A DNA stretch of 64,000 nt from Planctomycetota bacterium (GTDB lineage: Bacteria > Planctomycetota > UBA1135 > GCA-002686595), in assembly GCA_029259635.1 (NCBI GenBank), contig JAJDEU010000013.1, positions 434,001 to 498,000 of the forward strand. Direction: 5' to 3'. The position numbers and the translations under genes are program-made. Below, one piece after another: positions 31,653 through 40,072 of this stretch (its first letter is position 1; every line of letters starts with the position of its first letter). Below the pieces are notes generated by a model. The model ran no database searches. It was not told the origin of the DNA and saw only the letters and a list, made by a program, of their open reading frames with translations.

Positions 31653-32770
31653 GACGACTCGACGCGACCCGACCGCTTCTCGGTGATCATGCGGTAGAAG
31701 TCGATGGTCAGCTCGATCATCTGCTCCATTGAGTATCGCTCGGCCACCCAAGTTCGAGCTTCATCGATCATTGCGAGCCGCTTTGCGTCGTCCGAGAAGA
31801 GCTCTTTCACCGCGGTCGCGAGGGCCTCGGCGTCTCGCATCGGAACAAGAACTCCAGTCCCATCTCGAACGACTTCATCGGTTCCGGGAGCTCGGACCGC
31901 GACGACCGGTACTCCGAGCACCATCGCCTCTTTCACAACGCCCGGCGAACCCTCGAGCAACGACGGGAAGACGAACGCGTCCATGGCACCGATGTACCGA
32001 TAGGCGTCCGGCAAGACGCCGGTAAAGAGCATGCGCTCGCCGAGCCCAGCCTCGCGCGCCTGTGCTTCCAAAGCCCCGCGCTCTTCACCATCACCGATCG
32101 CAACGAACTTCGCGCTCGGAATCTGGCGCGAGAGAATTGCCGCGGCTTCGACGAAGGTCGCGATGTCCTTCTTTGGCGCGAGCGCACCGACCGTTCCGAT
32201 CCACAACCCATCGCCGATGCCGAACTCCTCGCGCACGCGCACGCGCTCGCGCTCGTCGTAAGCGCGAAGACCCACCAGGTCGACACCGCCGGAGATCAGT
32301 GTCATTTGCTCGTCCGGAACCGAGATCGCGCGCAGACTGCGCGAGGCCGACTCCGACACGACGATGTACGCGTCGATGCGCTTCGAGCGATAGCGCCGTT
32401 GACTGATCGGATTGCGTCGAACCTGCGCCGATACGCGGCGATGAACGACCACGGCGAGCTCGGGCATTTCCCGCGCAGCCGGAAGTCCCATTGAAGCCGC
32501 GCGGCCGTCGTGCAGGTGCAGAACCGTCGCCCCGAGCTCTCGAAGGACACTCCGAAGTCGCCTCCAGGTGAGCGGGTTGTATCGAGACTTAAACTTGAAA
32601 GGCACGAGCGCGATCGCGTCATTCTGGGATGCGCGCGCGAAGAGCTCGCTCTCCGGCCGCGCGAGCAGAGTCGAGCGCACGCCCGCTCGCCCCAGCCCTT
32701 CCAGGAGATGCAGGAGCTGAAGCTCCCCACCTCCCCAAGCACGGCTGGTATTGAAATGAACGATGTGCAA
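31649..32770 (-). CDS. Glycosyltransferase family 4 protein
   Basis: The 373-residue protein is assigned a TTG start at 32770, preceded by AGAGGAG at a good distance and giving the family N-terminus LHIVHFNTSRAWGGGELQLL. The longer open frame upstream is antisense to the divergent PAP2 gene. Two Rossmann halves are visible: the acceptor half with VLHLHDGRAASMGLPAARE, and the donor half with IGTVGALAPKKDIATFVEAA, FVAIGDGEERGALE and the GT4 nucleotide-sugar motif FVFPSLLEGSPGVVKEAMVLG (E-x7-E near residues 281-289). It likely transfers a sugar onto a cell-surface glycan at the cytosolic face; the donor is unknown. Confidence 0.85.
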   Translation of the reverse strand: MHIVHFNTSRAWGGGELQLLHLLEGLGRAGVRSTLLARPESELFARASQNDAIALVPFKFKSRYNPLTWRRLRSVLRELGATVLHLHDGRAASMGLPAAREMPELAVVVHRRVSAQVRRNPISQRRYRSKRIDAYIVVSESASRSLRAISVPDEQMTLISGGVDLVGLRAYDERERVRVREEFGIGDGLWIGTVGALAPKKDIATFVEAAAILSRQIPSAKFVAIGDGEERGALEAQAREAGLGERMLFTGVLPDAYRYIGAMDAFVFPSLLEGSPGVVKEAMVLGVPVVAVRAPGTDEVVRDGTGVLVPMRDAEALATAVKELFSDDAKRLAMIDEARTWVAERYSMEQMIELTIDFYRMITEKRSGRVESS

Positions 32771-32896
32771 AGCGCGCTGCTCCTCTTCAGCCTCTCGGAA
32801 AGACAGTCTACGCCAAGCATGTTCGTCCCCGCCACGATCCGTATCATGCGCGTGCGCGGAATCCCCAGCCTCCGTCCGCGTCGAGCACTCGCCCAC

Positions 32897-33991
32897 ATGA
32901 CCAAGCCGTCGCCTCAAAGTCCGAGTTCCCCCAAAGGCCGCCTCGCCGTTCTCATCGAGGCGTTCAACGGGAAGCGCCTTGCGCTCGGTTTCGCCATCAC
33001 GCTCGCCGCCGTTTTGCTCGCCACGCGAGTCGATCGCCAGCTCTTTCACTGGGCCTCCGGTTTCGCCCTCCGCAGCGAAGACGCGCTCGGCCACTTCTAC
33101 GCCCTCGCCGAACCCTTCGGTTGGTTCTCCACCTGGCTCGTCATCGCGATCCTCTTCTTCCTCTTTGACCGTCGGCGACCCGGCAGAGCGTTTCGGCGCA
33201 CCGGCCTCATCCTCTGGCCGATCGTCTGGGCCGGAATCGGAACCTATCTCCTCAAGATCTTGATTCGTCGCGCACGCCCGCGCGACCACGACGGCGAGTA
33301 TTGGTTCCGCCCGCTAACCGAAGACCTGTTCTCTTCCTCCGGACTGGGCATGCCATCCGGCGACGCATCGATTGCCTTCGCCGGCCTCTTCATTCTCTAC
33401 CGACTGATGCCGCGCGCCTGGCCGATCTGGTTCACGCTCGGCTACGGCTGTGCGCTTCACCGCATGTTGCTCGGCGCGCACTTTCTCTCCGACGTGATCC
33501 TCGCCTTCGCGCTCGGCGTCCTCTGCGCGTCGGCGATTTGGGCGCTCTATCGCAATAAGTATCCCGAGGACACCGAGCCTTCGGTCACCCAACCTCATGG
33601 AGTGAGCGCAGGCGTGGGAGCTCTTTGGCTGGCGCTCTTCGCCGGCTCGATCGCGCTTGTGTCCGAGCTGAAAGACTGGCGTCCGGCCACTCCGGCCGAT
33701 CTGCCGGGCATCTATGGACTCGACCAACGCACTTGGCCGAAACACCACATCGTCTTTGCCCCCGACGGGACCTACGACCGCGCGACGGTTATCAGCGGAT
33801 TGAAAGACGGCTCGCCTCGCATCGAGCGCACGGTTGGAAGCTGGAGTATCGGGTCCGATGGTTTTCGGCTCGACGGGCAAACCGCCGAGGTCCATCGAGC
33901 GGATAGTGCCCTTCGTCTCATCGAAGGTGAGGCGGTCTCGATTTTCAAGCGCATCTCTCGCTGGCACGGACCCGGCAGGCCCAGCGACTAG
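32897..33991 (+). CDS. PAP2-family membrane phosphatase with PSGD in place of PSGH
   Basis: The 364-residue protein is read from ATG 32897 (ATG 32820 and 32846 are alternatives). The N-terminal 220 residues form a PAP2 domain with about six helices. Motif 1 is KILIRRARP (K-x6-R-P). Motif 2 is MPSGDASIAFAGL, with Asp where the proton-relay His is usual. Motif 3 is HRMLLGAHFLSD, with the His nucleophile and final Asp. A further helix (GALWLALFAGSIALVSEL) precedes a soluble C-terminal domain of about 100 residues of unknown family (IYGLDQRTWPKHHIVFAPDG and following). It probably dephosphorylates a lipid or undecaprenyl carrier. Its stop abuts the stop of the convergent GT39 gene with no base between. 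Confidence 0.72.
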   Translation: MTKPSPQSPSSPKGRLAVLIEAFNGKRLALGFAITLAAVLLATRVDRQLFHWASGFALRSEDALGHFYALAEPFGWFSTWLVIAILFFLFDRRRPGRAFRRTGLILWPIVWAGIGTYLLKILIRRARPRDHDGEYWFRPLTEDLFSSSGLGMPSGDASIAFAGLFILYRLMPRAWPIWFTLGYGCALHRMLLGAHFLSDVILAFALGVLCASAIWALYRNKYPEDTEPSVTQPHGVSAGVGALWLALFAGSIALVSELKDWRPATPADLPGIYGLDQRTWPKHHIVFAPDGTYDRATVISGLKDGSPRIERTVGSWSIGSDGFRLDGQTAEVHRADSALRLIEGEAVSIFKRISRWHGPGRPSD

Positions 33992-35536
33992 TCATTCGGG
34001 CGGAGCTACGCGCCACAAGACGAGCCGCTCGCCGCGCGCCTCGAACTCGACGCGATGAGTGAGCCACGCCGGCTCCTGCCCCGGTTCGAGCCACGCCGTA
34101 AGACGCTCATCCACTCCCGGTGAACGAAGATAGAAATGCGTCGCGTTCTTATCGCGGAGAAATTTTGCAATGCGTTCCGGCTCTTTAGCCACCACGCGCC
34201 GGTATTCGACTTCGCCATAGAACGCGGGCTCAGGCTTATAGCCCGCGAGGAGCACGTGCGTCTCCGTCGATTCCGCTCTCAACCACTCCCCGGCGTCTCG
34301 GTAGACCGTGTGCATTTTAAAGTGTCCAAGAAAATACGACGTGAAGGCAATCATCACCAGGACCGGACTGAGTACCAAACCGACGAGGACTTTCGTGCGG
34401 TGCCGTGTTGCGCGCTCGCTCACCCAAAGGAGAGTTGCTGCGGATCCGATTAACGCGAACGGGAGGAAGGGCAGGAAGAAGCGCTGCAGGATAAAAAATG
34501 GCGCGTACAAAACCATGGCGGTCGCCAGGAGTCCAAGCACGATTGGGAACCAGTCGGGTAGCCCCTCTCGTTCCTGTGAACCGCGGCGAAACCCGATCAG
34601 CGCGAGGATCAACAAGGACCACGACACGATGCTCGGAAGCTTGTCGAAGAGCGCGCCGAGGGCCGTGACAAGCGCACCGAATGCAATCGAGAGTGGCGCC
34701 GCGCGCACGAGCTGCTCGATGTGATACTCCCCGTTATTCCAGGGATCGCCGAGTCCGCGTATGGAAAGGACGTCGCTGTGTTTCACCTCGATGCCGTGCT
34801 CGGCGTACAGGTCTGCGTGCCCTAAGTAGAAATTCATGCCCGCTTTCGCGCCGAGACCGATGCTTCCAGTCTCACCGGCTAAGTAGACGAGCCATGGCGT
34901 GAGGATCAGGGCAATCGGCAAGATTAGAGGCACCAGTTGCAGGCGATGCTTTCTATCCGAGATAAGAACGAGCGTAAAAACAGCGACCAAACTCCAGCCT
35001 TCGGGTCGTGTGAGTACGGCGAGCGCGACGAGAAAACCCGCGCAAGCCATGGTGGCCGAAGTTGCCCGATTGCCTCTCCGAGCAGACACAAAGGCAAAAA
35101 TAGAGGAGACGAAGAGCAAGAGGTACAAGCTATCGCTCTGCTCATAGGCCGAGTAACGAACCGCATTCGGATGAAAGGCGAGCAGCAGAATCGCAAGGTT
35201 GGCGAGCGCTGGACCGCGCCAGCGACGGGCTAGCTCCCAAACGGGGAGGAGCACCAAGGTACCCGCGAGAATCGAGACGAGCTCGGCTGCGCGCTCGACA
35301 GCCAGCACTGTGATATCGCCTTCGAGGAGCCGCGCAACCAACGAGGTGAACCAGGGATAGAGCGGCGGCCAAGCGGGGTCGAGCGCGTCGCGCCAAGAAC
35401 CCTCGAGCGCATACCGCGCGAGCGTTCCGTAGTGGGAGCCGTCCGTCTTGATCACGATCAGCTCGTTCGCCGCCCACATGCGAACCGCGAACGCCATCGC
35501 GACGATCGACACCATGACCAGGCGTGAGCGCGACAT
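33992..35536 (-). CDS. Glycosyltransferase family 39 / ArnT-like membrane mannosyl- or glycosyltransferase
   Basis: The 514-residue polytopic protein is read from ATG 35536, five bases after the epimerase stop. Near the N-terminus the first periplasmic loop has IKTDGSHYGTLARYALEG, containing the Asp expected at the catalytic position of GT-C enzymes, and WPPLYPWFTSLVARL. About eleven further helices follow (for example LANLAILLLAFHPNAVRY, LVALAVLTRPEGWSLVAVF). A soluble periplasmic C-terminal part of about 100 residues follows. It would transfer a sugar from a polyprenyl-phosphate donor to lipid or protein in the periplasm. Confidence 0.8.
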   Translation of the reverse strand: MSRSRLVMVSIVAMAFAVRMWAANELIVIKTDGSHYGTLARYALEGSWRDALDPAWPPLYPWFTSLVARLLEGDITVLAVERAAELVSILAGTLVLLPVWELARRWRGPALANLAILLLAFHPNAVRYSAYEQSDSLYLLLFVSSIFAFVSARRGNRATSATMACAGFLVALAVLTRPEGWSLVAVFTLVLISDRKHRLQLVPLILPIALILTPWLVYLAGETGSIGLGAKAGMNFYLGHADLYAEHGIEVKHSDVLSIRGLGDPWNNGEYHIEQLVRAAPLSIAFGALVTALGALFDKLPSIVSWSLLILALIGFRRGSQEREGLPDWFPIVLGLLATAMVLYAPFFILQRFFLPFLPFALIGSAATLLWVSERATRHRTKVLVGLVLSPVLVMIAFTSYFLGHFKMHTVYRDAGEWLRAESTETHVLLAGYKPEPAFYGEVEYRRVVAKEPERIAKFLRDKNATHFYLRSPGVDERLTAWLEPGQEPAWLTHRVEFEARGERLVLWRVAPPE

Positions 35537-35541
35537 GGAGT

Positions 35542-36570
35542 CTAGGCGCGTGCTGGAGCGGCGATATCGCGAGAGAGTTGGGGCGCGGAAGTGGCGTACC
35601 ACTCGACGTAGGCGGGAAGGCCGCGTTCGAGCGGGTAGGCGGGCGCGTAGCCGAGTAAGTCGCGCGCTTTATCCACCGACATCGCGCCGCGCCGAGGCAT
35701 CAACAAGTCGCGCGAAACGCGCTCGACCAAGACCTCGGGAAAGCGCTCTTGAAACAACGCAACGAGGTCGTTGATGGAACGCCCCTCTCCGAAAGTCATG
35801 TTGAAGACCTCGTTTCGCGCGGCCGGTTTTTTGAGAGCCAGCGTCAAGCCTTGCACGAGATCATCGATGTAGGTGAAGTCGAGGCGCTCGTCACCTTCGC
35901 CGCTGATGCGGAGCGCTCGGCCCTCGAGCGCGTTTTCGATAAAGACTTGACCGATGCGTCGACTGACACAACGCGGTCCGTAGAGCGCCGACGGTCGAAC
36001 GACCGTGTAAGGCAACCCGAAGACCTGGTTGTAGCCAATGACCAGTTTCTCGCAGGAGAGCTTCATCGCGCCATAGATCCCGATCGGATCCAGCGGATGA
36101 TCTTCGCGCACGATCTTCGATTGGAAGTCGCCGTAGACCATGCTCGAGGACAAGTACACGAAGCGCTCTAGCTCCGAGGAGCGCGCGAAGTCCAATGCGT
36201 GCTGCAGAGTGCACACGCTGTGTTCGAAGGTGCCGTGCGGATCAACGTTCGCGCGGCCTGCGTGCGCAACCGCGGCGAGATGAACCATCGCCTCCGGCTC
36301 GATCTTCTCGAGCTGGTCGAACAGACCTACGCGATTTCGCGCATCTTGCACGTGCAGTTTAACGCCGGCCGAGTGCAAGAGGTCGATGCGCTCTCTCAGA
36401 AAACCGAGGTAGAGCTCCCGTCGCGCCAGCTCTCGCGGCAGCGCCGAAAACGCTTCGCGATTATTTACGTCGAGCCCATCGATGACATGGACTTCGTCTC
36501 CCGCGCGAGCGAGGGAGAGCGCCAAGTGGTGCCCGATAAAGCCCGCTCCTCCGATCAGCGCAACCTTCAC
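35542..36570 (-). CDS. NAD-dependent epimerase/dehydratase (NDP-sugar)
   Basis: The 342-residue extended SDR starts with GTG 36570, overlapping the aminotransferase stop as GTGA. It has the NAD-binding VALIGGAGFIGHHLALSLA (residues 3-21), VHLAAVAHAGRAN, the catalytic Thr/Ser-Tyr-Lys set in YLSSSMVYG and GIYGAMKLSCE, and the substrate-loop segment VVRPSALYGPRCVSRR. This is the layout of UDP-glucose 4-epimerase-like enzymes. With the upstream DegT aminotransferase it should make a modified nucleotide sugar for the nearby glycosyltransferases. Confidence 0.88.
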   Translation of the reverse strand: MKVALIGGAGFIGHHLALSLARAGDEVHVIDGLDVNNREAFSALPRELARRELYLGFLRERIDLLHSAGVKLHVQDARNRVGLFDQLEKIEPEAMVHLAAVAHAGRANVDPHGTFEHSVCTLQHALDFARSSELERFVYLSSSMVYGDFQSKIVREDHPLDPIGIYGAMKLSCEKLVIGYNQVFGLPYTVVRPSALYGPRCVSRRIGQVFIENALEGRALRISGEGDERLDFTYIDDLVQGLTLALKKPAARNEVFNMTFGEGRSINDLVALFQERFPEVLVERVSRDLLMPRRGAMSVDKARDLLGYAPAYPLERGLPAYVEWYATSAPQLSRDIAAPARA

Positions 36571-37706
36571 GCGCCCCCCTTGACGTGATGCCGCACGCGC
36601 TCGGCAATCCGCTCGACATCGCTCATCGAGAGATGCGGGCCGACCGGCAGGGCAACCCCGCAGTCACTGATCGCCGTCGCGTTCGCAAAATCACCTGCGA
36701 CGAATTCATTGCGTTTGCGGTAAGCCTCTAAGCGCGGAATCGGGTGCGGGTAGTAGATGCTGGTCTCGATGTCGTCCTCGCGCAGGGAGTTCACCAAGCG
36801 ATCGCGCCGGTCACTCTCGTCGAGAATCAAACCGAGCGCGTAACACGCATTCGTCGCCCGCTCGTCATTTGGCGCGAGTGTGCGCGCGCCGGGAAGGTCA
36901 CTTAGCAGTTCGGCCAGCATCCCGAAGTGATGGCGCCGCTTATCCAAGATTTGATCGATGCGCGCGAGCTGGCTGCGACCCAGTGCAGCGTGCAGCTCGC
37001 TCATTCGATAGTTGAGTCCGACTTCCGTAACGTCATAAGTTCCCGGCAGGGTTTTGCGCGTGCGATCGACTCCGAAGGCGCGCCGCTTGGCCGAAACCTC
37101 CGCGAGCTCCGATCGCCGACTCATCAACATGCCACCCTCGCCGGTGGTGATGTGCTTTGCGGGATAGAACGAGAAGGCGCCAGCGTCACCGAACAACCCG
37201 ACGTGCCGTCCGTCCCATCGCGCGCCGACCGCGAGAGCGCAGTCTTCGACAACCGCGAGATCGTGCTCGCGCGCAACCTCCATGATCGCGGGCATGTCGC
37301 AGGGAATCCCGAGAAAGTGAACCAGCGCGATTCCGCGAGTGCGCTCCGTAATCGCGGCACGCAGTCCCGCCGCTGTTACATTTCCCGTCGCCGCTTCGCA
37401 GTCGACGAAGACCGGCGTGGCTCCCGCCCAAGCCACAGCGTGTGCGGTGGCGACGTGCGACTGGGCGGACACGAGCACTTCGTCTCCCGCGCCGATTCCG
37501 AGTTCAATCCACGCCAAGTGGAGCGCGCCCATGCACGAGCTGAACGTCACGCAACTCGCCGACGGCTCGCCCGCGAAAGCCGAGAAATCGGCTTCAAAGG
37601 CATTGCACTCCGGTCCGTGCGTCAAGATGTGCCCCTCCAGCACACGCCCCACTGCCGATCGATCGGTGTCGTCGATCCAGGGCCTCGCAAATCGAATCAT
37701 CCCCAT
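36567..37706 (-). CDS. DegT/DnrJ/EryC1-family PLP-dependent sugar aminotransferase
   Basis: The 379-residue protein is read from ATG 37706 (ATG 37700 also fits). Features: FARPWIDDTDRSAVGRVLEG (N-terminal), VTFSSCMGALHLAWIELG (cofactor phosphate site), VHFLGIPCDMPAIMEVAREH, VVEDCALAVGARWDG with the PLP-ring Asp, and FSFYPAKHITTGEGGML with the Schiff-base Lys. It transfers an amino group to a keto-sugar nucleotide. It is the first gene of a four-gene run (aminotransferase, epimerase, GT39). PLP and partner context are firm; the particular sugar is unknown. Confidence 0.9.
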   Translation of the reverse strand: MGMIRFARPWIDDTDRSAVGRVLEGHILTHGPECNAFEADFSAFAGEPSASCVTFSSCMGALHLAWIELGIGAGDEVLVSAQSHVATAHAVAWAGATPVFVDCEAATGNVTAAGLRAAITERTRGIALVHFLGIPCDMPAIMEVAREHDLAVVEDCALAVGARWDGRHVGLFGDAGAFSFYPAKHITTGEGGMLMSRRSELAEVSAKRRAFGVDRTRKTLPGTYDVTEVGLNYRMSELHAALGRSQLARIDQILDKRRHHFGMLAELLSDLPGARTLAPNDERATNACYALGLILDESDRRDRLVNSLREDDIETSIYYPHPIPRLEAYRKRNEFVAGDFANATAISDCGVALPVGPHLSMSDVERIAERVRHHVKGGA

Positions 37707-37935
37707 TCGCAGCGAAGATACGTTACCGCCTTCACCTCCGCCACTTCCGCGAGTCGCTCTCGCGACAGGTCGGCACGATCTCGGCATGCAGAGGGCGACT
37801 GGCAGCGCTCTTATGCCGGAAGGTAGGAATCAACGCTCTTGAGCCCGACATCGCGCTGAGCGCTAGCGTCCCCGGCCAATTCCGTATACTCGCGACAGCC
37901 CCACTGATCACAGAAACCCCACTCTGGAATCCTCC

Positions 37936-38460
37936 ATGCTTCGACTCCCGCTCACTGCTCTCGCCCTTCTCTCGTGCCTCGCGTGCCAGACCAGTGGCCC
38001 AGCCCTTCGCGATGCGAATCCCGAGCAGCGTGAGGCGCTGTTCGCCCCTGTTCGCACCCTCGAGGGTACGTGGACTCTGCAGTCCGACGAGCAGCCGGGC
38101 GAGATCACCTTTGCCGTGACGTCCAACGGTTCAGCAGTGCGCGAGCTGATGTTCCCCGGCTCGCCGCTTGAGATGACGAATATGTACACGCTCGACGGGA
38201 ACTCGCTCATCATGACGCACTACTGCTCGAATGGAAGCCAATCGACCATGCGGGCCAACACGATCGACGGCGACCGCATCGTCTTTGTCCCGGAGAGCGT
38301 CAACGACCTGCAAGCGGGTTACGACCATTACATGAGCGGAATGACGCTCGTGCTGGTCGACAAGAACACTATCGAGCAGCAGTGGGTCTCTTACTACGAG
38401 GAAACCGGCGAGACCGGCACGGTTGCGTTTACGCTAAATCGCAATACCGAGTCGCACTAA
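37936..38460 (+). CDS. Small lipoprotein with a DUF1579-like / lipocalin-like beta domain
   Basis: The 174-residue protein has a lipoprotein signal (LTALALLSCLACQT; lipobox LLSC or CLAC near residues 13-17). The mature part includes VRTLEGTWTLQSDEQPGEITF, LEMTNMYTLDGNSLIMTHYC, MRANTIDGDRIVF and VDKNTIEQQWVSYYEETGE, a beta-strand pattern like that of small barrel proteins judging compound-induced weight or quality (DUF1579 type). Ligand unknown. It is 229 bases from the divergent sugar aminotransferase gene. Confidence 0.6.
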   Translation: MLRLPLTALALLSCLACQTSGPALRDANPEQREALFAPVRTLEGTWTLQSDEQPGEITFAVTSNGSAVRELMFPGSPLEMTNMYTLDGNSLIMTHYCSNGSQSTMRANTIDGDRIVFVPESVNDLQAGYDHYMSGMTLVLVDKNTIEQQWVSYYEETGETGTVAFTLNRNTESH

Positions 38461-38509
38461 TCGCGGCCGTTTTCCCGCCAGCCCAAAGGCGCTCCGACTC
38501 GCCCAATCG

Positions 38510-38561
38510 AAGGAGCAGCCCCATGAAACGCAACCACCATTACGGTCTTCGCAACGAGTGA
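38510..38561 (+). promoter_or_regulatory. Strong ribosome-binding site and 12-codon frame in register with the M64 peptidase gene, ended by TGA
   Basis: AAGGAG (38510-38515) lies 7 bases before ATG 38523. The frame encodes MKRNHHYGLRNE and stops at TGA 38559-38561. It is in the same frame as the GTG start of the metallopeptidase at 38568, with just two codons between stop and GTG. Either it is a translated leader that couples initiation at the GTG, or the TGA is a mutation or base-call error in the natural N-terminus. Confidence 0.5.
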
Positions 38562-38567
38562 AATCCA

Positions 38568-39764
38568 GTGGTCCATCGCGGAGAAAACGGCGGAGTTTGG
38601 TGCGGTTTGGCACTGCTCTTCGCGCTGGGATCTTGCTCGCTTAAACCTCCCGTCGAACCGAGTCCGTTAGACTTCCAGATTCGGCACGAGCTCTATCGCG
38701 GAAAGACTCCTGCGTTCACGATCGCCATCATCAACGATCGCTATCTCGTCGAAGACCGCGCGCTGTTTCTCGACGACTGCAAAAACGTCGTCGACGCCTT
38801 TCGGCTCGAGCCCGCTTTCGACTTCTTCGCCGACTACCTATCGATCACAAGCTTCTTCCTGCCTACGGAGGACGATGACCCGAACCTCGAGGGCATCGAC
38901 CGCGACTCGATGGCGTCTTTCGACACCTTTGATCCGGGTCAGGGGAGCGAATCCATTGAGTACTCCGACTGGGTGGCCCTCTCGCAGGCGTTGCGCTCCG
39001 CCGGAATTCAGGACGAGTTCTCCGTTACGCTCATACTCGTCAATTCATCGAACGATGCTGGATGCGCACTAGATCTCGGATGGCTTCGCAGCCTGCCGGT
39101 CGCTGTGTCGACGAATGCCCAGGCGGGTACGGCCATACATGAGCTTGGTCACGCCATTGGCTCTCTAGGCGATGAGTACGAGTACTCGCCGGAGAACATT
39201 CGATTGCACGAACGGCCTTGGAGACCGGCCGAGGGGTACCATTCGAATCTTTTGCTCGACAGAAGCTCTCCGCCTTCGCCGCCCCCCACTCCTCGATGGG
39301 AGCACTTCAAGTCTCTCGAAGGCGCTGAGAAGATGGAGTGGAAGTACTCCGTCGGATCGAATTGGGCGGAGCACCTCTTTCGCCCCTGGCCGCGCTGCAG
39401 AATGCGCGACACGGTGTACCCCTTTTGTCCCGTTTGCAGCGAAGCCATTGCTAAGGCCATTATGGAGAGCGGGCCGTACGTCTGGGATGACGAGGCTTTC
39501 CACAAAGCCCTCCCGCTCAGCACCTGGGAGACACGAGTTCCAATCGCCCGCGAAGCGACCATCCGCACTCTCCGCACTCTCCCGCCGGTCATCTCGGACG
39601 CCTCCTCCGCGCAGGAGATGCTCGAGTTCGGACGCGCGCACTTGGGCTGGGACAAGGAGTGGATGGAGGAGTTCGCGGACCGAGACCGAGGCGAGCTCTG
39701 GTCTTACCTAGTCGAAGACTTCGAGCTGCAAGGTCTGCGCGACGACGCGTTCGACATCGAGTGA
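38568..39764 (+). CDS. IgA peptidase M64-like zinc metallopeptidase, lipoprotein
   Basis: The 398-residue protein as read starts at GTG 38568 and has a hydrophobic segment with lipobox (CGLALLFALGSC, Cys near residue 23). The zinc site is AGTAIHELGHAIGSLGDEYEY (H-E-x-x-H with the downstream D-E-Y, about residues 188-206), characteristic of the M64 family. The C-terminal metal/structural region has RCRMRDTVYPFCPVCSEAI. It should cleave proteins outside the cytoplasm. The only strong ribosome-binding site is at 38510, 5' of an in-frame TGA, so the real N-terminus is uncertain. Confidence 0.8.
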   Translation: MVHRGENGGVWCGLALLFALGSCSLKPPVEPSPLDFQIRHELYRGKTPAFTIAIINDRYLVEDRALFLDDCKNVVDAFRLEPAFDFFADYLSITSFFLPTEDDDPNLEGIDRDSMASFDTFDPGQGSESIEYSDWVALSQALRSAGIQDEFSVTLILVNSSNDAGCALDLGWLRSLPVAVSTNAQAGTAIHELGHAIGSLGDEYEYSPENIRLHERPWRPAEGYHSNLLLDRSSPPSPPPTPRWEHFKSLEGAEKMEWKYSVGSNWAEHLFRPWPRCRMRDTVYPFCPVCSEAIAKAIMESGPYVWDDEAFHKALPLSTWETRVPIAREATIRTLRTLPPVISDASSAQEMLEFGRAHLGWDKEWMEEFADRDRGELWSYLVEDFELQGLRDDAFDIE

Positions 39765-40072
39765 ACCCGGCGAGACTCTGTCGCACCACTCTCCGCCGAT
39801 TTCTCCATCGTCCAAACGCTCTCGGCTCGGCTTGAATGGAGGAAGTGTTTCGGTCGGATAAGTTCGCCCTTGCGACGTTTCCGGTTCCCCCGCCATATGG
39901 TCCAGCGCGGAGGAAACGGCGTCAATGCGTCGACTCGGTATCGACTCGGTATCGACGTTGTACGAACTTGCGCGTTCTTCCTCTGCAGCCCCTGCCGGCG
40001 AAAATAGTGTTCGAAGCTTCGACGAAGGGTGCGGATTCCGACTCCTCATAGGATTCCGCCCCTTATCCAATC
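39765..40072. other. Intergenic stretch without a supported gene
   Basis: No convincing reading frame or RNA gene is seen between the M64 gene and the next peptidase-like gene. It holds the 11-base tandem repeat at 39930-39957 and probably the promoter of the downstream gene. Confidence 0.5.
39930..39957. repeat. 11-base tandem direct repeat
   Basis: TCGACTCGGTA occurs twice in tandem (39930-39940, 39941-39951) and is followed by TCGACG, 2.5 copies in total. It lies about 115 bases upstream of the downstream gene start. It could be a transcription-factor site or simple slippage. Confidence 0.6.

Noticed and set aside
32771..33289. Extension of the GT4 gene upstream of 32770
   Set aside because: The extra 173 residues are acidic/Arg-rich antisense sequence over the PAP2 gene; TTG 32770 has a good ribosome-binding site and gives the GT4 N-terminus.
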